Source: Anthonomus grandis grandis (Eukaryota > Arthropoda > Insecta > Coleoptera > Curculionidae). Taken from it: DNA of 64,000 bases. Every line of letters begins with the position of its first letter. Within the stretch, counting starts at the first letter, position 1. Made by a program: the position numbers and the translations under genes. The notes beneath the pieces were generated by a model. The model was not told the origin of the DNA. It did not search any database and saw only the letters and a program-made list of their open reading frames with translations. The stretch is taken from the NCBI RefSeq assembly GCF_022605725.1, contig NC_065548.1, forward strand, positions 40,231,131-40,295,130. The letters are read 5' to 3'. Positions 1-12,110 of this stretch are shown piece after piece.

Positions 1-706
1 AGTTAAGATTTCCTAATGCAGCAAGATTATCATAAAATGTATCCAAAAGTTGTCTTAACTCGGCAGGATTCTCAGTTGTGAGTTTGGGGGTATTTTCTCT
101 ATATATGTGTGGCCGCAACTAAACGAGGGTTTTCATATCGCTTAACTAGCATTTCATAAGCAGTTGTGTAATTGACATCTGTCATCGGTAACTTCTGAAT
201 CAAGGTTAGAGGCTGACCACGTAAGAAACTCAAAAGATAATTAAATTTTTCTATGTTACGCAAAGTACTGTTATTATGAATCAAAGCATCAAACATATCT
301 TTAAAAGTGGCAAACTGTGTAATATTTCCAGAAAAGGATGGAATCTCTAATTTTGGCAGTGTTACATGGGACTGATTACTAGACGATGAAGACAAAATAT
401 TGTAGTCAATGATTCTCCAAACAGCTCAAAATAAATCGATTTAATATACCAAAAATCTTTTTCAAATGAGCTTCGTACCGCGTCTTGTTTGGTGAATTGA
501 TCCTCATCATCTAGAATGCAACCAATGACAACGTTATGCTGCTTGAAAAACTCAGTTCTAATTGATTCCAAAATATCATAACTCAATTTAGAGATTATGT
601 GTTGGGAAGTGTCTTTTTTAGCACTTCTCGATATATTAAGAATATCCGATAGACGATTAAATTCAGTTTGTCTAAGAACTTTGGCTCTTTTTAGTTTATC
701 GGACAT
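1..706 (-). pseudogene. BEL/Pao-type gag, partial and frameshifted
   Basis: Three overlapping minus-strand frames together read as the gag protein of a BEL/Pao LTR retrotransposon. The N-terminal part (362-706) starts MSDKLKRAK and is hydrophilic. The next part (99-395) carries the DUF1759-like core, with LPKLEIPSFSG followed by a hydrophobic LLSFLRGQP stretch and YEMLVKRYENP. A third frame (about 1-98) continues with PKLTTENPAELRQLLDTF and runs off the window. Gag would assemble the retrotransposon particle. At least two frameshifts make this copy dead. It is a different family from the BEL element at 28-31.6 kb. The family call rests on recognising the DUF1759 pattern; the pol part lies outside the window. 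Confidence 0.8.
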
Positions 707-2188
707 CCTACTATATCCGAAAAAAAAACGAAGAGAACAGAAGAAATTAAATGAATTCAGAAGAAAATTTCAAGGCAAGAAACGGAGTCTCAAGACCGAC
801 TTTAGACCGACTATAAGAAAACGAGAATGATGTTGCGTATACAATACAAGCAACAATTAAAAAACTCCAATGAATGTACTTGTGACACACTGTTAAAACC
901 AATATAAAAATGAAACCTGTTGGAAAAAAATATGTGCACTGTTTACCTTTAGATATAATCCTGCAAAAAAATTCAACTTGAAAAACGACCTGTGTTGATT
1001 TAAACGATAATTCATAAATTCTTGTTAAGAAAATGCGATAAAATGTTTGCGATCGATATTTAAACTATCTGCAAACCAACTAAAGATGAAATAAATAATG
1101 CAATGTATTTTTGAAATTGAAAAGGAGAAGAAAATTGATCAACTAATTAATTGTACTTTTTAAGCCTATATGATTGAATTAACTGGGCGGTTTATTCTAT
1201 AAAATTATAAGTTAATTTTCAAAAGGCCAAAGTGTGAATAGCAAAAAATGCGGTTCGAAGTGACCAAAAATAATGTTGATTAATTGCGCTGAGTGCAAAT
1301 AAAAAAAATAAAATTAAAAAGTTAGTTAACTCACGATGAAAAAAAGGAAAAAAAAGGTAATTTAGTGGACTGTAAACACTTAATGAAATTAACTAAAAAA
1401 CTTGGAAAACGCTGTTGTGAGACCTTACCTTTTGTAGCCGAGATTTACGAATTATCTACACTTTCACGCTAGCGATTTTTCGGTGTTAAGTCGCGACTCT
1501 AAACTGTTTGACGATTAGAGCTCGAAATGAAAATGAAACGCGCACTGTTTAAGGCCTCAAAACAAACAAAAAACTAAATTATTTAAACGAATGAAATACT
1601 TCCTTAACAAGGTGAGTCAACCAAAGGCATTAAATTTACCTAAAGAAAAAATTCCGAGTGATAAAAGAACATGAATCAATATGAACTAAATAAACTAAAT
1701 GAAAACTTAACATAGCTTGCGTGGCATAAATTTATAGTCACTGATGGGTCGCAGGGAGGTGAACGGCGGTCATTTTAATTAACTAATAAGATAAAACCTA
1801 GTTTTTATCAGGATTACACCAAACCATTCGACTTCAAAACTATTAAATCAATTTGATTTCGAAAGGAAAATAGCTACTACATAAAACACAATTGACAGTT
1901 CAAAAACAAAAACTTTTCATCAAACCAAAAATTAAGTTTTCCGCACACTTAAAACCAATAAAAAAACCTCCTAGAAACTTTTCAAAAAAATCTATGCTTA
2001 AACAACCCTAAAACTCTAAATAAAAAAGAAAAAATGTAAGTTATGGCACTACATTACTCATACAATTTCCTAGACCTGTATAGTCTTTAAATAAATGAAA
2101 AAAATAAGCATAACGAAAACAAAAATACAAAGCAGGCTTATCCCTACAAAAACATCCACGGATCATAGAAACTTTACTAAACTCAAAT
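707..2188. other. AT-rich stretch upstream of BEL gag, no gene seen
   Basis: About 1.5 kb with no credible coding region. It lies 5' of the gag on the minus strand, so it should hold the leader and possibly the 5' LTR of that element, but without a partner LTR in the window I cannot place the boundaries. A somewhat GC-richer patch at 1430-1560 and another at 1735-1790 are the likeliest remains of LTR or leader. Confidence 0.4.
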
Positions 2189-3883
2189 ATGAAAAAAAAA
2201 GAATTCCAAACGTATTTCCTAGAAGACAGAAAATTAAACGTAGTTATTAGAAGACTGGATAAATTTATGAAATTAAAAGACAAAGAAGAATACCCGCAAA
2301 GCAAAGGTTTTGATCCGCAAGAGCCTCACTGGTTCAAAATAGGATCAGTTAGCAATAAGATAGAGATCTTATTTTTTAGAACGCTAATCCTAAAAAATCA
2401 GCTCCACATCTACGAATTAAAACACATTTGCAACATAAAAGTCAGAATTGAGTAATTCAATAGTAATGATAGAATCCCACAGTGCCACAACTATCAACAA
2501 TGTGATCCTCTGTTTCTAATTGCTTTTTAAAACCAATATGTTTAAAATTCAAGGAAGAATACTTTTAAAAACGCTGCCCAAAAAAGGATCGCGGCACACC
2601 TGCAATTTGCTGCAAATTTGATGGTGAACACCCAGCCAACTACAGTCAATGTGAAAAAAAAACAAAAAACTACAACTCTACCTACATTCACTAACCACGC
2701 CATTAATCAAACTGCAAACCAAATAAGAATCGACGCTTGTTTAGCTGCCTCCTCCCAGAACTCTCTCCAGCCAAAAGCAAATTCTTCTATCCAAAGACTT
2801 CAAAATAACTTAAACACTCGACCAATATAAACTCCCCATCAAATAACTTCTCCCCAAAAAATACGAAATACCAAACCTTGAAAACATAAACCCTACATTA
2901 TTATTCCCAATATAAGATAAAAACCAAATATATCAAAAACTACACTTGGCTTTTAACCAATGCTGGCTGAGTGATGAAGTACCAAATGCAGAGCTCAGTT
3001 TGACAGATTTTAACATGTTTAGGGCTGACAGCAGCTTGAATAGTTCTACTAAGAGACGAGATGATGGAGATCTAATAGTGATCAGAAAATGTTTAAAAAC
3101 TAGGAGCGAGCTGAAGGAAAAAGGCATAGAACAAAAAAACGCATAGTATTTGTCCTGATAGAACAAAGCACAGAATCCTGGATTTTTGGGTGGCTGTATA
3201 TTCCGCCGGCATCAAGAGATGAAATTTATCAGAGCATTGCCATAGCGAAGAAGATATAAAAAATTCATATTTGGAAGTTAAGATGATCATCGGTAGTGAT
3301 CACAATCTACCCGATGCCAAATAGAGTTTGAATAAGGTCGGTCTAAATGTGGACTGTCCGGAGATATCGGCAGCCAAAATTGTGGCAATTGATTACGCCT
3401 TCATGACTCTTGTACAATATATATACATTTTTAATAGTAGAGGAGGAACGTTAGATTTAGTTTTTAGTGATTTTGGCAGAATAATCCTAGCAGAAGTTAT
3501 TGATATTATCTTTGAAAATAGTCTTCATCATACTGCGATTGTACTTGATATATGTTTGTCTCAATTATTTAAAATATTATTTGTGACAAGATATGTACGA
3601 TTTTAGGAAAAGTATTTTTATGTTAATTAATAACGGCCTAGCATGTATAAAGTGGCATAAATTATTCAAAGAAGCAAGAGTTGACGATACTTGTGATGCA
3701 TTTTATGATATTTTAAATACCTTAGTTTTTTTGTATGTCCCTCAAAAGAAAATCAAACATTCTTCTCTTCCAAGATGCTTTAATGCACTCATGAAACACC
3801 TTATCTTTGAGAAAAATCTTATAGCTTACAATAGATACAAAAGTCACAAGTCAGATGTGTTGTATAAACTACCAGAAATCTAG
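2189..3883 (+). pseudogene. Decayed CR1/Jockey-type LINE: ORF1 pre-C2HC region plus endonuclease
   Basis: Plus-strand fragments are in LINE order. 2189-2830 resembles Jockey-type ORF1: NVVIRRLDKF, then IYELKHICNIKVRIE, then after a stop PQCHNYQQ, which looks like a pre-C2HC domain leading into a mutated zinc knuckle. 2946-3146 resembles the apurinic-type endonuclease (CWLSDEVPNAELSLTDF, then DDGDLIVIRK, where other LINEs have a Gly-rich 'GGG-LI' motif). Around 3285 a IIGSDHNLP string recalls the usual 'iGDFN' motif, and 3433-3570 gives NSRGGTLDLVFSD. 3593-3883 is the linker before the reverse transcriptase (WHKLFKEARVDDTCDAFYDI). Many stops and frameshifts; the RT itself is absent. Clade (CR1 versus Jockey) is uncertain. 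Confidence 0.75.
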
Positions 3884-4950
3884 TGCTATCCCTCCTCCTC
3901 GTCAAAACAAAACTATATAACAAAAACTATATACCAAAAAACAAACCATTCACATCTGCCACAAGAGTGACGATTAGTGACAACAGCTTCAGCTCAAGCC
4001 CGTTGCCAAGCATCGCCGGCGAAAACACAACATACAGGTAGAAGACGTCATGCCCAAGTCAACACGAACAAAAGGACGTAAGATAAACTTCGTAGGCATC
4101 AGAAATCCGGCATCAAAGCCCTACCGGAAATGACGGTCACAGGCACCACTACAAATTATACCACCAGAAATTGTTTAATTATTGTATTTATTTAAATGAA
4201 TTCCAAAAATACATACACCAAAATATAGTCGAATCCCCGCACATCCCACTCAACCAACATCTCAAAGAAATCTATCGTGATCGGCCAAAAATCCTGTGAT
4301 AAAAAAAAAAGTTCCAAACGTGGCGTAACCAAAGATATCTCAATTCGTAGGATTTTAGGGTATTCCTTGGCAATGCTGTAAGTACAACAGCGCCCACATG
4401 GTACAATCAGCAAAACCCAGTCACGTGAACTTAGCTAACAGGCGCCGAATGTCACAACAAACTTCAAGATGAAATCAAAAGATTGGCCCCTAAAAGAAAT
4501 CCTCTCCCCGAGATAAATCTTACAAAGCAAGGCGAACGGGGAATGCCAAGAGGTAAGTTAATAGCCAGCATAAAATTATACAAGCCGCCATCATAGTTCG
4601 AACGATTCGCTCACAAACGCTGGGACTCTCAACACTCCCACTCCACAAATTTTGTATAATGGTTCTAGGATAACAATGAAATTCCCGTTTTATAAAACAA
4701 ACAGGATATCGCGACCAATCAACAACAGATAACCAGCGAAAATTACAAAATACCGGCACAGTACTTGTGGTACCAAACTGAGACCACATAACAGCGAAAC
4801 CAAACAAATCAGTCACGTCACAGGGTGCAAAGCCACAGCGAAGGGACTTGTAAAGGACAAGTTCAGAAACGCATAGCCTCGGGGTAATGTTTTACATTTC
4901 CACTATAATGGCCCCTGAAAGATAATTTATTAATAAGGTACTGTACTTAT
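3884..4950. other. Unclassified moderately GC-rich segment, possible LTR-element debris
   Basis: The base composition is less AT-rich than its surroundings, and a broken plus-strand frame around 4190-4300 reads EFQKYIHQNIVESPHIPLN, which I cannot assign to a family. At 4900-5050 an AATAAA-like signal and flanking sequence could be the end of an LTR, but no second copy is present. No function is claimed. Confidence 0.25.
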
Positions 4951-6923
4951 TATAGTCAATAAATATTCAGTTACTATTACAACAGTGTATCTTTGTGGTC
5001 TTAACCTAGCAGATACAACTTATTTGACAACTTCAATCCTTTATAACAAGAAAGCTGGAGGCACTTAGTAATCCTCGATTCCTGAGGTCCCTAAACAGAA
5101 TTGACCCGTTACAATTTGTTTTAGGACCTTTTATTTGGGGTGCATAAATACCCCATGTAGCAAATTACATTCTAGAAACAAGTATAGCATTCCAGGGTTA
5201 ATGAACTAAATGAAAAAAAACATTGTAAAAACAGGCTGTCTTTTTTTATGCTATTTTAAGTGTTTAATTTCTGTTTAAAAAATTAGTTTATGTTTAATAA
5301 TTAAAAGTGCCAATATTAAGAGACTATCTACAAAAACGAAAAAGCAGGTAGTTTTTGAAATGCATCAAAAATACGTGATAAATTTCTTAGTAACTATACT
5401 AACATAAATTTGCTATAAAAAGTAAAAAAACTAATATGCAGGCCACAAAATTGATCTTCTCATTGAACTCTAATGAGATAACCTTACCTCAATACCCAAT
5501 ACCTTTATTAATCAAAGATCAAAGATTAAAGAAGTTTAATATTTAATATTTGAGTATGAGTAAAGAAAATTGAAATTTCATTAGAGGCTCTGCAGACAAT
5601 AATATTGTAAATTTCTGTAAAAAAAGCAATAAAAATAGCTACGCTTAAATTATTCATAATATCCTTAACAAATACAAATCGTTTTTGCAATCAAATGCAA
5701 CCATTATATTAGTGAGGTTAGATAAGAACAACTCTATAATTAAGATACCACAACTTACAAACTTATAAAATCTTCTCCAATTCTATTAGGTGCTTTGCTT
5801 ATGTATAAATTTTTTTTATTGTCGACTGGCAAAAAAACGATCGATACGCTGAGTTGAGTTTCAGATAATAAAGAATATGTATTACCAAATAATTATGGGA
5901 TGTTATCAGTATTATCTTTATACATATATCAGGTATGCAGAAAATCGAGATATGATTAGAGATAGACTATAGACTATCGTTTCTTTAATTAAATTTTGCT
6001 TTTAAGTTGTGGCGGATGGCATAAGAATAGAGGAACAACATTCTGTTTTTATTTACTTTGACAGTGCTTATTGCTGGCTGTGTACAGTTCCTATTTGTAG
6101 AAAATAAGTGTCCTAAATCGAAAAATTTACATTAAAATTTAAAGCATTTAGCGAATTCGTTTTTTGCATTTAATAAGTATAAACCCTTAATATAATGTCT
6201 TTGCTTTACATAATATTGGAAAAACCAAAGCACATAAAACATTTTGCCAGTCACTATACGTATTTTGCTTTAAAAGGCTTAAGAATAAATTAGAGCTCAT
6301 AATCTCGTTCTTTCGTGTAGAAAAGTAAGCAGCCGCTTTTGAACTGGTAATGTTTTATTGTGGGCATTTGATAAAGTGCGATAAATATGACAGTCACGCG
6401 ATTCGTAAGAACACGGGTTGACCTAGCTTCTTTCTTGTTTTTTTCGCTGGCCTTTTGTCACATAAAAATTACCTACGACTTTTTAATCATGCTATTGGTC
6501 TATGCTTGCTAAAAACTATTAAAAAATAAAATATTAGAGTAAACATGAAGTTTTATTTGATATTACAATAATTTGTGATAAGCAAGTTTTGAATTTTTGC
6601 TATGTGGCAATCATAATTTTAACTATCCCTAAAAATAAAATAAATTCATAGGTACTAAATAATAGTTATAACTATTACAAAATATTTCAATACAATCTGC
6701 ATAACGCTAATTAATTTGTGACCATTATAAAAGTTAGACTGATTTATTTAAAAGCTTTGTGAGGGTGATTTTATTAAGTGGTCATTTGCACTAATACGCC
6801 TAATACGTCATGTATTGATTTAAGTGACAATTAAGTTCATACGAAGGTTTACCATTACATTAAAAATGTGCACTCTTTGGTATGTCAGCAATGAGTAATG
6901 CAGGATATGATTACTTTGTACAG
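4951..6923. other. AT-rich filler, no gene seen
   Basis: Nearly 2 kb of AT-rich sequence with only short chance frames. I see no RNA gene, TIR or coding motif. Confidence 0.4.
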
Positions 6924-7297
6924 CAGTGGTTCCCAAACTGGGGGGAGTATTATTAAGTATTATTAAAGGGGGCGCGAAAGCTCCAGAAAATGATACGAAT
7001 TTTTCGTTTTAAATAAACCAAAAAAGCAGTAGAAATATAAAAATAATATTTTTACAATCTGCAAAACGCAATCTGCAAATCTGCAACAACGCGTAACCGC
7101 GAGCGGCGCACGCTCGTTCTCGAAGTATGTCTGTACATTCCTCTCTAGAGGTCTTCCTCTTTCAGTTCAGTCATGTTTAGACCGTCAGACCTGAGTAAGA
7201 CGCCTTTGCCTTGATTTAAAATTTGGTTCGGTTTTTCCTTTTTACCGATCTTATTGGCTTTGTAAACTATTGATTTGAAGTTTGGTTAATATTCAAG

Positions 7298-7436
7298 GTA
7301 AGTAACTTTCCTGAAATGCGTTATTTTTTTACGTGTAATGCTTTTTGCGAGGAAAGATATTTTCGTTTAGTTTTAAGATCAGCACGTTTTTGCTATATAT
7401 AAACCATGTGTAAATATCTCTGTTCTTTCTTTTTAG
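7298..7436 (+). other. Predicted 5' UTR intron of the hAT transposase
   Basis: A strong donor (AAG then GTAAGT at 7298) and a pyrimidine-rich acceptor (TTTCTTTTTAG ending at 7436) lie just before the first ATG at 7443. The layout suits a hAT gene with an untranslated first exon. This is a prediction from splice consensus only. Confidence 0.5.
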
Positions 7437-7826
7437 CTTTCAATGGACTTTCTTAAATTCAACACTATCTTTCTTAAAATCAACACTAAGAAAATAAAGT
7501 ACATAGAAAAGTACATCAAATATGGATTTACATTTTTTGAAGCTTCATATGAACTGGCACTACTTATCACAAAATGTAAAAAGCCGCATATTATTGGTAA
7601 AACACTCATTAAACCTTGCCTTTTAAAAGCAGCTGATATTCTTGATTTCAAAAGTAAGTCAAAGCTTTCGCAAATTTACTTTCGGATAACACTGTTAAAC
7701 GTCGTATTCATGAAATGGCAGAAGATATCAGATTTCAAACGATAGAAGCTGTCCGAAAATCGTCTTTTTTGCTATTCAGTGTAATGAAAGTACCGATGTT
7801 GCACAATGTTGCCAGCTAATTGTATA

Positions 7827-8065
7827 CCGGGTGGTGGGTCGCCGAGGGGAACATAGGAAATCCCATGTAAATTTTAAGGGGGTCAATTATTGGCTTCCCT
7901 GTACCTTTTACAGAAATAATATAGGATAACTTTTTGAAGAGACCAATCTGGCAATCCCCGTGCAAAGTTTCAAAACACTTTAATAAGCGAATCTTGAATT
8001 ATTCAATTAAATGTAATTGCGAAATTACCAATTTTTCAGTTCAGGTAAAACCAGACACCAGCCAC
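7827..8065. repeat. Left TIR of mariner element A
   Basis: About 239 bp, inverted match to 9655-9893 with scattered mismatches and small indels. The outer 75 bases are the best conserved; shared inner blocks include GATAACTTTTTGAAGAGACC. Confidence 0.85.
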
Positions 8066-8555
8066 CAGCAAACAATTTGTTATAAGGCTTTGTCAAATCT
8101 GACGTACAGCCGAATACAAGAAATTTTTTTTGTCGTTTTATCAATCTCACAACCATATGTATATTCAAAGTAAGACACGTTAACATTACTTTTTTATCTA
8201 AACTTTTATTTAATATAACGATAAAGTTAAACCAATAACAATTATTATTATCGATTATTAAAAAAATAATTTTATCATACTTAGAATTTAATTAGACCAA
8301 TAGCAGTATCTGAAATATTTTCAATTTATTTTTCCATTAAGCCTATCTGGTCCATTGCGACCATTAAACCTATTGTGAGTAAATTCGAGTCCAAAGACAT
8401 TGCAATAAATAATTGTAAATGTTTAACTCAGAAGATCAAAAATAGATCTGAAAAAGAGGGAACAGAACTCTTAATATTTTACTAAGTGTGGAAAAATTAA
8501 AATAAAATAAAAAACAATAACTTTTTTAAAAATAATAGAGAATTACATAAAATCA

Positions 8556-9594
8556 TCAATTAATCAAATGTTCAAACAACCCCCCATCAACAGCTAAACA
8601 ATATCCTAACCGATCATAAAATTCATTTCTAAACGTTACTAAGTTAATATTGGGAAATTTTATTACATTCTAACGAAATAGCGTTTTGTAACTTGCTTAG
8701 ATTCTCAAATTTTACACTTTTATAATTGACACTTTTTAAATGACCCCACAAAAAGAAGTCATTCGGTGAAAGATCAGGTGACCTGGCTGGCCAAAGTATC
8801 CGGTACCGTGGACCAATAATATTGCTGTTAAAAGCATTTTCCAAGAACTCTCTAACCATACGGGCATGATGGGCCGCGCAGTCATCCATTTGGTACCAGA
8901 TCATTTGATCTTCCTGATCAACTTCTGCCAAGGCGGGTCCAATTTGATTTTGAAATAATTCCAAATAGGTTTCAGCTGTTAGGTTATAGTCCATAAGAAA
9001 GGGTCCAATGATATGGTGTCCGATAATGAATACATTTGTTTTTTGGGGATATTGTGTCTGAGTATAAATAAAGCGATGTTCATTTTCTTGGCTCCAATAC
9101 CGGCAATTCTAAACATTTGGTTCATTGTTGAGGGTAAATGTACATTCATCGGTAAAACAAATATTTCTTAAAAAATTCCTAACATTATTTGCTCTTTTCA
9201 TCATTTCAAAACAAAATGCAATTCTTCGCTCTTCATCTCCTCCCTGCAGCTTTTGATATTTTTCGAATTTATACGAATAATAATTGTGTTTTTTAAAGTG
9301 CGCAATACTAACCATCTTGTTTTCCTTCACACTCAGTAGAATATTAAGTTCTCTGTTCTCTCTTTCTTCGGCTCTATTTTCGATATCCTGAGCTGAACAT
9401 TTACAATTATTTATTACGGTATCTTTGGGCTCGAACTTATTGACAATACGTTTAATAGTTGAAATGGACAGAATGGGCTTGGTGGGGAAATAAACTGAAA
9501 ACATTTCAGATACTGCTCTAAAACTGTTTCCCGCATAATGCCATTTAATTATGGCTATTTTTTCGTCGATTGAATAATTTATAGTTGTTTTCAA
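8556..9594 (-). pseudogene. Transposase of mariner element A (DD41D-type spacing)
   Basis: DDE/D transposase of the IS630-Tc1-mariner superfamily, about 345 codons. The helix-turn-helix N-terminus is at 9594 downward (SIDEKIAIIKWHYAGNSFRA). First catalytic Asp in ICFTDECTFTLN; second in YQMDDCAAHHA; third in WPARSPDLSPNDFFLWGHLK. Forty-one residues separate the second and third. The frame 9594-8644 is open except for a TAG at 9109 that replaces a probable Gln codon (the frame resumes NCRYWSQENEH), and a small deletion has removed the usual NVWAGI motif near 9040. A frameshift near 8660 moves the C-terminus (LVTFRNEFYDRLGYCLAV, then FEHLIN) to another frame ending at the TGA at 8556. The catalytic residues are kept but the gene is broken. 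Confidence 0.88.
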
Positions 9595-9654
9595 ATATCA
9601 ACTGTCACTAATTTATTGACACTTTTCCTCACGTCAGTGACAATATTCATTTTA

Positions 9655-9893
9655 CTGGTGCCCGTTTGGTTTTACCTGAACCGAAAATTTGTTAATTTTG
9701 CAATTACATTTAATTGGACAATTCAAAATTCGCTTATTAAATTTTTTTAAACTTTGCACAAGGGTTTGCCAGATTGGTCTCTTCAAAAAGTTATCTTACA
9801 TTTTTTTTATAAAATGTACAGGAAAGCCAATAATTCACCCCCTTAAAATTTACATGGGTTTTCCAATGTTCCGCTCGGCGACGCACCACCCGG
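9655..9893. repeat. Right TIR of mariner element A
   Basis: Inverted partner of 7827-8065; the outermost CCGG lies next to the TA at 9894. Confidence 0.85.
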
Positions 9894-11204
9894 TATGTGC
9901 GATTTATTAATGGTTGTGTTTTAACGGAAAAAATCCTTTTCTCACAAGAGCTAAAAACGACTTCAAAAGCCGCTGATGTTATGAATGCAATTTCCGATAT
10001 TATTCAAAAAAATGGCATTTCATGAAAGAAACTTGTTCGTGTGTGCTGGTGCTCCTTTAATGGTAGGATCGCGTTTTGGATTTATCACATTAATAAAAGA
10101 GAAAAATCCTAACATAAGAGAAATACATTGTGTGATACATCGACAAGCTTTAGCAGCTAAAACTCTTCCAAAAAGTTTTAACGGAGTGTTAAATTTAGGT
10201 ATTAAAGTTATTAATTTCATAAAAGATAGGGCCTTAAATACCAGAATCTTTGATACTCTTTGTTCTGATTTAGGACCAGAGAATAAAAAACTTTTATTTC
10301 ATACGGAGGTACGCTGGCTCTCGAAGGGAAATATATTATCCAGAATGTTTGAGTTAACGATTACACGAAAAAAGGAACAACTCTTAAATGCGTTTGGTGA
10401 TGAAAACTTCCAAATCAAATTAGCTTATCTAGCTGATATTTTGAGGCATTTTATATGCTTAATTTGAAGTTACAAGGCAATATGTCAGCAAATATAATTA
10501 CCCATCATGATGCTATCCAAGCCTTTTTAGTAAAACTGCATTTATGAAAACGTCGTGTGCGATCTGAAGTGCCAAATTTTTTTTCATTTCCGAAATTGGC
10601 TTCTTTAATGGAGAAAAGTGATGTTAGTAAAAACGAACAGATTAAAACAAATAATATATCTTATCTAGAAAGCCTCTTCCATTAACTTCAACGTTATTTT
10701 CCCAATTTACATGACAAAAAAGAATACAAATTTGTTCAAAATCTTTTTAATTTCGATCCAAACGTCTCAGAAAACCTGCAAGAACAAGCAATCAACTTGG
10801 AACACGATTGAGAGGCGATTACGACATTTTGGATAAAATACTTCAACATCTATCCTTTAATAGCGGAAATGGCTTTGAAATTTTATATACCGTTCTCTAC
10901 GACGTACTTGTGTGAAAAAGGATTATCTGTTTTAATAGGAATTAAAACAATAGAACGTAACCGGCTTGATGTTGCTAGTGACTTACGTTGCGCACTTTTA
11001 ATGATAAAACCAAGAATTTCCAACCTTGTCAAGGAAACGCAGCCACCACCCTTCGGATTAGATTAGATTGGTCAATTAGTGCTTGCTTAACGTGTGTTGT
11101 TTTCAAAAATAAGTGTTTTCTTGCAATAAACAAATGTTTGTGTCTATGTTAAATATTAAAACTGTCTGTTGATAACAGCTAGTGCCATCCACCCACATAA
11201 TCAG

Positions 11205-11870
11205 TCTGGTTTAAAAAAGAATCATAGCTGCACGTCTGCCTTACTAAAGGTATTAGACAACTATACAAAAGAAGGAGATATAGAATTTATTACAGTGTAC
11301 TAATGCCTTTGGCTTATTACAAGACATTTGACATTATTCGTGACCAAATTCATACACTTTATGTCTATTTTTTTTGGATAATAAAAGTTTTGATTTTGAT
11401 TTGATATTCACCATAAACGTATTCTTGCTGTTGGGCTATATTATGTGGGTATTAATGTAACTGCATTAAGTTTGTTAAAGTATAACGGCAGAACCCAAAG
11501 GATCCAAAATGAAAAAAAAACCTTAATCGATTTACCAAGTGAAATTTTTTTCTGTAAAGGTATAAAAAATCAATTTAAAATCGAGTATTACATACTGTAA
11601 GTGCACTTCTATGTCGACGACAAACATATTTATCCATCCTTTCCTCTACAAATTAAAAACTTGGGTATTAATAAAATAAATATTTATCTTGACGCTCTAC
11701 ATAAGACATCTACTAAATTTGAATTAATTCTTTTAAGTATTTGAGTATTTGACTCAAAGCAAAATAGAAACGGGTGCCCAAATAACTTTAAAATTATAAT
11801 CAATAAGAAACAAATGGTTAATGAAGTAAAAATTGTAAGTATCCTAATGAATGCTTCTTTGCGATTCACA
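11205..11870 (+). pseudogene. LINE reverse transcriptase fragment (CR1/Jockey type)
   Basis: Broken frames give HNQSGLKKNHSCTSALLKVL (the conserved start of the RT fingers), LAYYKTFDIIRDQI (equivalent to LDYSKAFDTI, first catalytic Asp region), FYVDDKHIYPSF near 11610 (equivalent to YADD) and INIYLDALHKTSTKFEL. The middle has a deletion where the PQGS motif should be. Dead copy. Confidence 0.68.
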
Positions 11871-12110
11871 AAACAAGTTTCATTATATTTAAAAAAAGCT
11901 TACCTTTAAAAAAACTATATTTAATAATAGCAAAAACTTACTTAATAGTAGTACCGCAAGAAATTTTTTTTGTAAGTATCCTAATGAATGCTTCTTTGCG
12001 ATTCACAAAACAAGTTTCATTATATTTAAAAAAAGCTTACCTTTAAAAAAACTATATTTAATAATAGCAAAAACTTACTTAATAGTAGTACCGCAAGAAA
12101 TTTTTTTGTA
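11834..12110. repeat. 137-bp tandem duplication, two near-identical copies
   Basis: The unit beginning TGTAAGTATCCTAATGAATG occurs at 11834 and again at 11971, 137 bp apart. The copies differ only by one base in the length of a T run at their ends. This is a recent event compared with the decay around it. Confidence 0.95.

Larger units (their letters stand above)
7827..9893 (-). mobile_element. Mariner-like element A, 2,067 bp, TA target site, about 239-bp TIRs
   Basis: The ends are inverted copies: CCGGGTGGTGGGTCGCCGAG at 7827 and its complement (CTCGGCGACGCACCACCCGG, one mismatch) ending at 9893. Similarity continues inward to about 8065 and from about 9655. The element is bounded by TA (7825-7826 and 9894-9895), the Tc1/mariner target. 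Removing it with one TA restores the hAT reading frame as QLIVYVRFI. A single minus-strand transposase gene fills the interior. Confidence 0.93.
7443..11066 (+). pseudogene. hAT transposase (SCAND3/ZBED-like), interrupted and mutated
   Basis: Segments in order: 7443-7745 carries ASYELALLITKCKKPHIIG and KPCLLKAADI, the usual start of this family's transposase body; 7746-7826 (a different frame) reads FAIQCNESTDVAQCCQLIV, which holds the first catalytic region. After the inserted element, 9896-10467 reads VRFINGCVLTEKILF, CAGAPLMVGSRFGF (normally DGAPAM, so the catalytic Asp has become Ala), HCVIHRQALAAKTLP and LLFHTEVRWLSKGN. 10869-11066 is the C-terminal dimerisation region with FSTTYLCEKGLS and KTIERNRLDV. 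Frameshifts and stops near 7740, 10020, 10540 and 10690, plus the lost Asp, make it non-functional. Gene order and all domains otherwise match a full-length enzyme. Confidence 0.88.
6924..11080 (+). mobile_element. hAT transposon of the SCAND3/ZBED-transposase type, split by mariner A
   Basis: The left end CAGTGGTTCCCAAACTGGGG at 6924 matches the terminal inverted repeat style of this hAT group, and the eight bases before it (TTGTACAG, 6916-6923) could be the target duplication. The transposase runs plus-strand from 7443 to 11066. I find no matching right TIR after 11066; a LINE fragment begins near 11205, so the right end was probably lost. A complete mariner-like element (7827-9893) sits inside the transposase. 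A 5' UTR intron is predicted at 7298-7436. Confidence 0.82.

Noticed and set aside
4520..4816. 98-codon minus-strand frame
   Set aside because: No motif; the opposite strand is equally open in pieces and the segment is unclassified repeat-like DNA.
7081..7140. GC-rich patch in the hAT leader (GCGTAACCGCGAGCGGCGCA) as a promoter or CpG island
   Set aside because: Too short and inside the element's 5' untranslated region; no independent support.
11080..11204. Right TIR of the hAT element at 6924
   Set aside because: No complement of CAGTGGTTCCCAAAC found after the transposase; the end is considered lost.
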